Below, piece by piece: positions 5,137 to 7,787 of a stretch of 7,787 nt of DNA. Made by a program: the position numbers and the translations under genes. The stretch is taken from NCBI GenBank assembly GCA_934446455.1, contig CAKSEE010000066.1, positions 1 to 7,787 of the forward strand, read 5' to 3'. Position 1 is the stretch's first letter. Every line of letters begins with the position of its first letter. The notes below the pieces were generated by a model. It did not search any database. It worked only from the letters and a program-made list of their open reading frames with translations, and was not told the DNA's origin. Source of the stretch: an uncultured Oscillospiraceae bacterium. Its GTDB lineage: Bacteria > Bacillota > Clostridia > Oscillospirales > Ruminococcaceae.

Positions 5137-7155
5137 TCACCTTTCATAGATAATGATATCGCCCGCATTTTCAAGCCGCGCTGTATAAACCTCGCCGTAA
5201 ATGCACACGCCGTTTTCGGGCAGCGCCTGTCCCGCAGAAGCGTACAGCGCAAGCTGAGCGTTATTCTCCGGCGCGGAACGCTTCCCATAATACAGCACAA
5301 TGTCGCCCGAAGCCATTCCGCCAGCCCTGTCCGCGGCTATCGTAACTCCGCCCGCAGCGAGCGCCTCCACGCGCGCATATGTGCGCTCCACGCCCTGCGC
5401 GAATCCCTGAGCCGAAATCTCCTGCGGGATATACACGCGCTCCACCGTTATAAGCTGCGACAGCTCCTCCAGCGCAGTCACGCCGCGTGCGTTAAGCTCC
5501 TCGCCCGCCGCAAACGCCATGCGATGTATCCCGCTGCGGTCAAGGCGCTCCGTGATAAGCCGCACGAGCTGCTCGCTGCCGCCGCCCGAAATAAGCACCG
5601 CGGCCTCGTCACCCGCGCAGATTATTGCCGCGCCGCTCGTGCCGTCGCTCACAAACTCCGCCCTGCTGCGGCTCTCGCGCGTTATAAGGCACATGAACAT
5701 TGAAAATGCTGCAAGCGCCGCGCACGAAGCCGCCTTGCAGCGCGGTATATGCTCAGGGCAGAACGCCGCCCACGCCGCTATTCCCGCGCACAAAAGCGCA
5801 GGCAGCACGGCGCCCCTGTAATCCATAGCGAACCACAGCGTGCGCATTTTGCCAAAGAACTCGGCTATTCCGGAGAACATCTCCATAAGCCGACCGAGAA
5901 CCTGCGCCAACAGCGGCAGTCCCGTAATGAAATACAGCGCGCCCGCGCCCATTGCGCACACAAACAGCGGCGCTGCGATTATCGTGGTAAACGCTCCCGC
6001 CGCAGAGATACCGCCGAAATACGCAATACTCAGCGGGCTTGTGCATACCACCGCGCCCACAGAGGCGGCAAGCGGCTTCACAACGGGGCGCAGCCGCTGC
6101 ATTCCCTCGGGGAGCGACCGCTCAAGCGGCTCGGCAAGGCGCGCGCCCACAAACCCCGCGCCAAAAACGCCCATCACCGACATTTGCAGCCCCGCGTCAA
6201 GCACGGCTGCGGGATTTGCAGCACATATCACCGTCATCGCCACGCACAGCGAGTTCAGCAGAACGGTTTTCCTGCCGAAAAGCTCGCCAATGTAGCATAA
6301 AGCAAGCATTAGCGCGCTGCGAACCACCGATATCTGCCCGCCGAAAAGCAGCAGCGCCGGCGGCACGGCGGACAGGGCAAGTCCCGCACGCAAAAGCCTG
6401 CTTTTTTCGGGCAGAAGCAGCAGCAAAAGCGCCGCGAACACCGCGAAATGCGTCCCCGATACCGCACTGTAATGCGAGATACCTGAAATGCGCAGGAACT
6501 CTCTCTGCGGCAGGGAAAGCGCCGTGGTATCTCCCACTAGAAGCGCCTTTGCAAGCGCGCATTCTTCGCCGTCAAGAGCGCGCTCGAGTTTCCCCTTAAG
6601 CAGCGACCTGAGCGCCGCAAGCGCGGTGTGCAGCGTTACGGAGCTATCCACCGTATGTATCTCGCATACCTTGCCCTCGAGCATTACGCCCTGCGCATGA
6701 CAGCGCGCCTCATACCGTTCGTCAGGCTCGGACAGCTCCACAAGGGCGCTTACCCTGCTGCCCTCCGTCCCCATTTTCGCAGAAGTGAGCCTTGCGCGCA
6801 CGTCCCTGCCGTCAAGCCGCACAAGCGCCGTAAACGCCTGCCAGTCGCCGACAGAGTCGGTTATCTGCATTATGGTGTACTCCGTTTCAACGCACGTTCC
6901 CGCATACCGCTTCGCGGGCTCCGCCCGAAAATGCACCCAGCCCGTCATAAGGCATACGCCGATAAGCGCGCCCGCAGCGCAAACAGCGGCTCTTTTCCTG
7001 CGAAGCGCAAGCAGCGCAAGCGTTCCGACAGCAGCCGCAGCCAGAACGCACCGCACCGCGTCGCACGAATAATACGCAGCCGCCAGCCCTGCCGCAAAGA
7101 ATGGCGCAAACAGCACGGGCGGCAGCCGCACAAGCGCGCTTGCTTCATCTCTCAT
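5137..7155 (-). CDS. comEC: ComEC/Rec2 family DNA-uptake channel with degenerate C-terminal MBL-like domain
   Basis: The product has 672 residues, somewhat shorter than Bacillus subtilis ComEC. Two N-terminal hydrophobic stretches (about 10-75) are followed by an OB-like extracytoplasmic segment (about 85-170). The Competence domain has LLVGDTTALS and GISHYSAVSGTHF, with H236 in the usual SGxH place, then many membrane helices to about 495. ComEC carries single-stranded transforming DNA across the membrane. The C-terminal part (about 510-672) is spaced like the metallo-beta-lactamase-like domain: VLISGGG (520-526) stands at the VLIDTG position. The expected THxHxDH block reads AAGEELNAR, so no metal ligand remains. 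ATG 7155 is the first start in frame, but its ribosome binding site is weak and a hairpin lies just upstream. No comEA is adjacent. Confidence 0.92.
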   Translation of the reverse strand: MRDEASALVRLPPVLFAPFFAAGLAAAYYSCDAVRCVLAAAAVGTLALLALRRKRAAVCAAGALIGVCLMTGWVHFRAEPAKRYAGTCVETEYTIMQITDSVGDWQAFTALVRLDGRDVRARLTSAKMGTEGSRVSALVELSEPDERYEARCHAQGVMLEGKVCEIHTVDSSVTLHTALAALRSLLKGKLERALDGEECALAKALLVGDTTALSLPQREFLRISGISHYSAVSGTHFAVFAALLLLLLPEKSRLLRAGLALSAVPPALLLFGGQISVVRSALMLALCYIGELFGRKTVLLNSLCVAMTVICAANPAAVLDAGLQMSVMGVFGAGFVGARLAEPLERSLPEGMQRLRPVVKPLAASVGAVVCTSPLSIAYFGGISAAGAFTTIIAAPLFVCAMGAGALYFITGLPLLAQVLGRLMEMFSGIAEFFGKMRTLWFAMDYRGAVLPALLCAGIAAWAAFCPEHIPRCKAASCAALAAFSMFMCLITRESRSRAEFVSDGTSGAAIICAGDEAAVLISGGGSEQLVRLITERLDRSGIHRMAFAAGEELNARGVTALEELSQLITVERVYIPQEISAQGFAQGVERTYARVEALAAGGVTIAADRAGGMASGDIVLYYGKRSAPENNAQLALYASAGQALPENGVCIYGEVYTARLENAGDIIIYER

Positions 7156-7163
7156 AAATCCCG

Positions 7164-7190
7164 AAAAGCGGTCCCCGACAGGACCGCTTT
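7164..7190 (-). terminator. Hairpin between ebfC and comEC, possible attenuator
   Basis: On the minus strand AAAGCGGTCC (7190-7181) pairs perfectly with GGACCGCTTT (7174-7165) around a 6-nt loop, followed by a short run, TTTT (7167-7164, partly in the stem). The weak T-run suggests partial termination. It ends only 8 nt before the comEC ATG, so it may also limit ribosome access. Confidence 0.6.
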
Positions 7191-7217
7191 GTTATGTCGT
7201 GGTGAACTGACGCCGAA

Positions 7218-7565
7218 TCAGATGAATCCGGGGAACGAAACGCCGCCCGTTACCTTCTCCATCTCTGCCGCGCCGTAGTCGTCAACTTCCTTAAGTATCT
7301 CGTTTACACCGCTTATAATGAGGTCCTGAAGCATCTCGATGTCCTCGGGGTCAACTACCTCGGGCTTTATCTTAACGCTCTTAAGCTGCTTGCCGCCCGT
7401 CATAACAAGCTCGACGGCACCGCCTCCGACCTGCTTCGTGAACTCCTTGGTTTCAAGCTCCTCCTGAACCTTCGCGATATCGTCCTGCATCTTCTGCGCT
7501 TTCTTCACCATCTGGTTCATATTGGGAGTAGAGTTCTGGTATTCCTTGGGTAATCTTGCTTTCAT
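7218..7565 (-). CDS. ebfC: Nucleoid-associated protein, YbaB/EbfC family
   Basis: The product has 115 residues. ATG at 7565 is chosen because AAAGGA lies 9 nt upstream; a GTG at 7583 overlapping the dnaX stop would add six residues. The family pattern is clear: a long N-terminal helix (MVKKAQKMQDDIAKVQEEL, about 20-38), a strand segment with GGGAVELVMTGGKQLKSVKI (47-66), an acidic turn VDPEDIEMLQDL, and a C-terminal helix ending in MEKVTGG. Family members are small dimers that bind DNA and are often encoded next to dnaX and recR. The N-terminal 15 residues (Asn/Pro-rich) are a modest extension. It lies 14 nt after dnaX and is probably in the same transcript. Confidence 0.95.
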   Translation of the reverse strand: MKARLPKEYQNSTPNMNQMVKKAQKMQDDIAKVQEELETKEFTKQVGGGAVELVMTGGKQLKSVKIKPEVVDPEDIEMLQDLIISGVNEILKEVDDYGAAEMEKVTGGVSFPGFI

Positions 7566-7579
7566 GATTGGATTTCCTT

Positions 7580-7787
7580 TCACTTATAAATTACTTCTAT
7601 ATCCAGCCCCTTAGCCTTGTCAAGGAGCTTTTCAACAGCGGAGGTTTCTTCTGCCGCCGTTTTTTCCTCTTCGGGAACTATCCTCAAATGGATATCCGCG
7701 CCAAGCGCTTCGCTTATCTCGCGCTCGTAGCTTTGCAGGCTGCCGTCTGAGCCGCCCTGTATCAGCAGCTTGTTCGCCGTGTGAATC
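7580..7787 (-). CDS. dnaX: DNA polymerase III subunits gamma/tau, C-terminal end only
   Basis: A minus-strand frame enters from the right edge and stops with TGA at 7582-7580, giving the last 68 residues. Features are a mixed segment (ANKLLIQGGSDGS, YEREISEALGADIHLRIVPE), an acidic linker and a final VEKLLDKAKGLDIEVIYK. This fits the tau C-terminal region of Firmicute DnaX. The ATPase domain lies outside the window, so the call rests on the tail sequence and on the ebfC neighbour. DnaX forms the clamp-loader core and, as tau, tethers polymerase. Confidence 0.75.
   Translation of the reverse strand, partial: IHTANKLLIQGGSDGSLQSYEREISEALGADIHLRIVPEEEKTAAEETSAVEKLLDKAKGLDIEVIYK

Overview
The window looks like chromosomal DNA from a GC-rich Firmicute of the Ruminococcaceae/Oscillospiraceae kind. 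This is inferred from GGAGG-type ribosome binding sites, sigma-A-type promoters in short AT-rich gaps, Clostridia-like RecR, EbfC and DnaX sequences, and strongly GC-rich codon use. No RNA gene, transposase, prophage gene or CRISPR array is visible.

Layout from left to right. (1) 1-1097, minus strand: the first 365 residues of a protein of unknown function that runs off the left edge. It has an unrecognised N-terminal domain of about 140 residues, a Pro/Ala-rich linker, and at least four near-identical 33-residue tandem repeats (99 bp). Each repeat begins with MSQDEIERLL or a close variant, which resembles the CheY/CheC-binding N-terminal peptide of the flagellar switch proteins FliM and FliY. 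(2) 1098-1572: an AT-rich divergent intergenic region with a promoter for each flanking gene, followed by a leader of about 260 nt rich in inverted repeats. (3) 1573-3516, plus strand: a membrane diguanylate cyclase (extracytoplasmic sensor, HAMP, PAS, GGDEF). A strong terminator separates it from (4) 3579-4493, plus strand, a polysaccharide deacetylase lipoprotein. (5) A hairpin at 4503-4529 ends this gene and probably also the convergent minus-strand cluster. (6) 7787-4535, minus strand: dnaX (3' end), ebfC, comEC, recR.

The right half is a DNA replication, repair and uptake cluster. dnaX-ebfC-recR is a familiar bacterial gene string, and here comEC sits between ebfC and recR, almost touching recR. 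The ComEC C-terminal metallo-beta-lactamase-like region has lost all the metal ligands. The left half is a signalling and envelope group: a sensor that would make c-di-GMP, a cell-wall or glycan deacetylase behind an attenuating terminator, and divergently a multivalent array of response-regulator-binding-like peptides. The most novel element is this repeat protein. A scaffold role for it is an inference.
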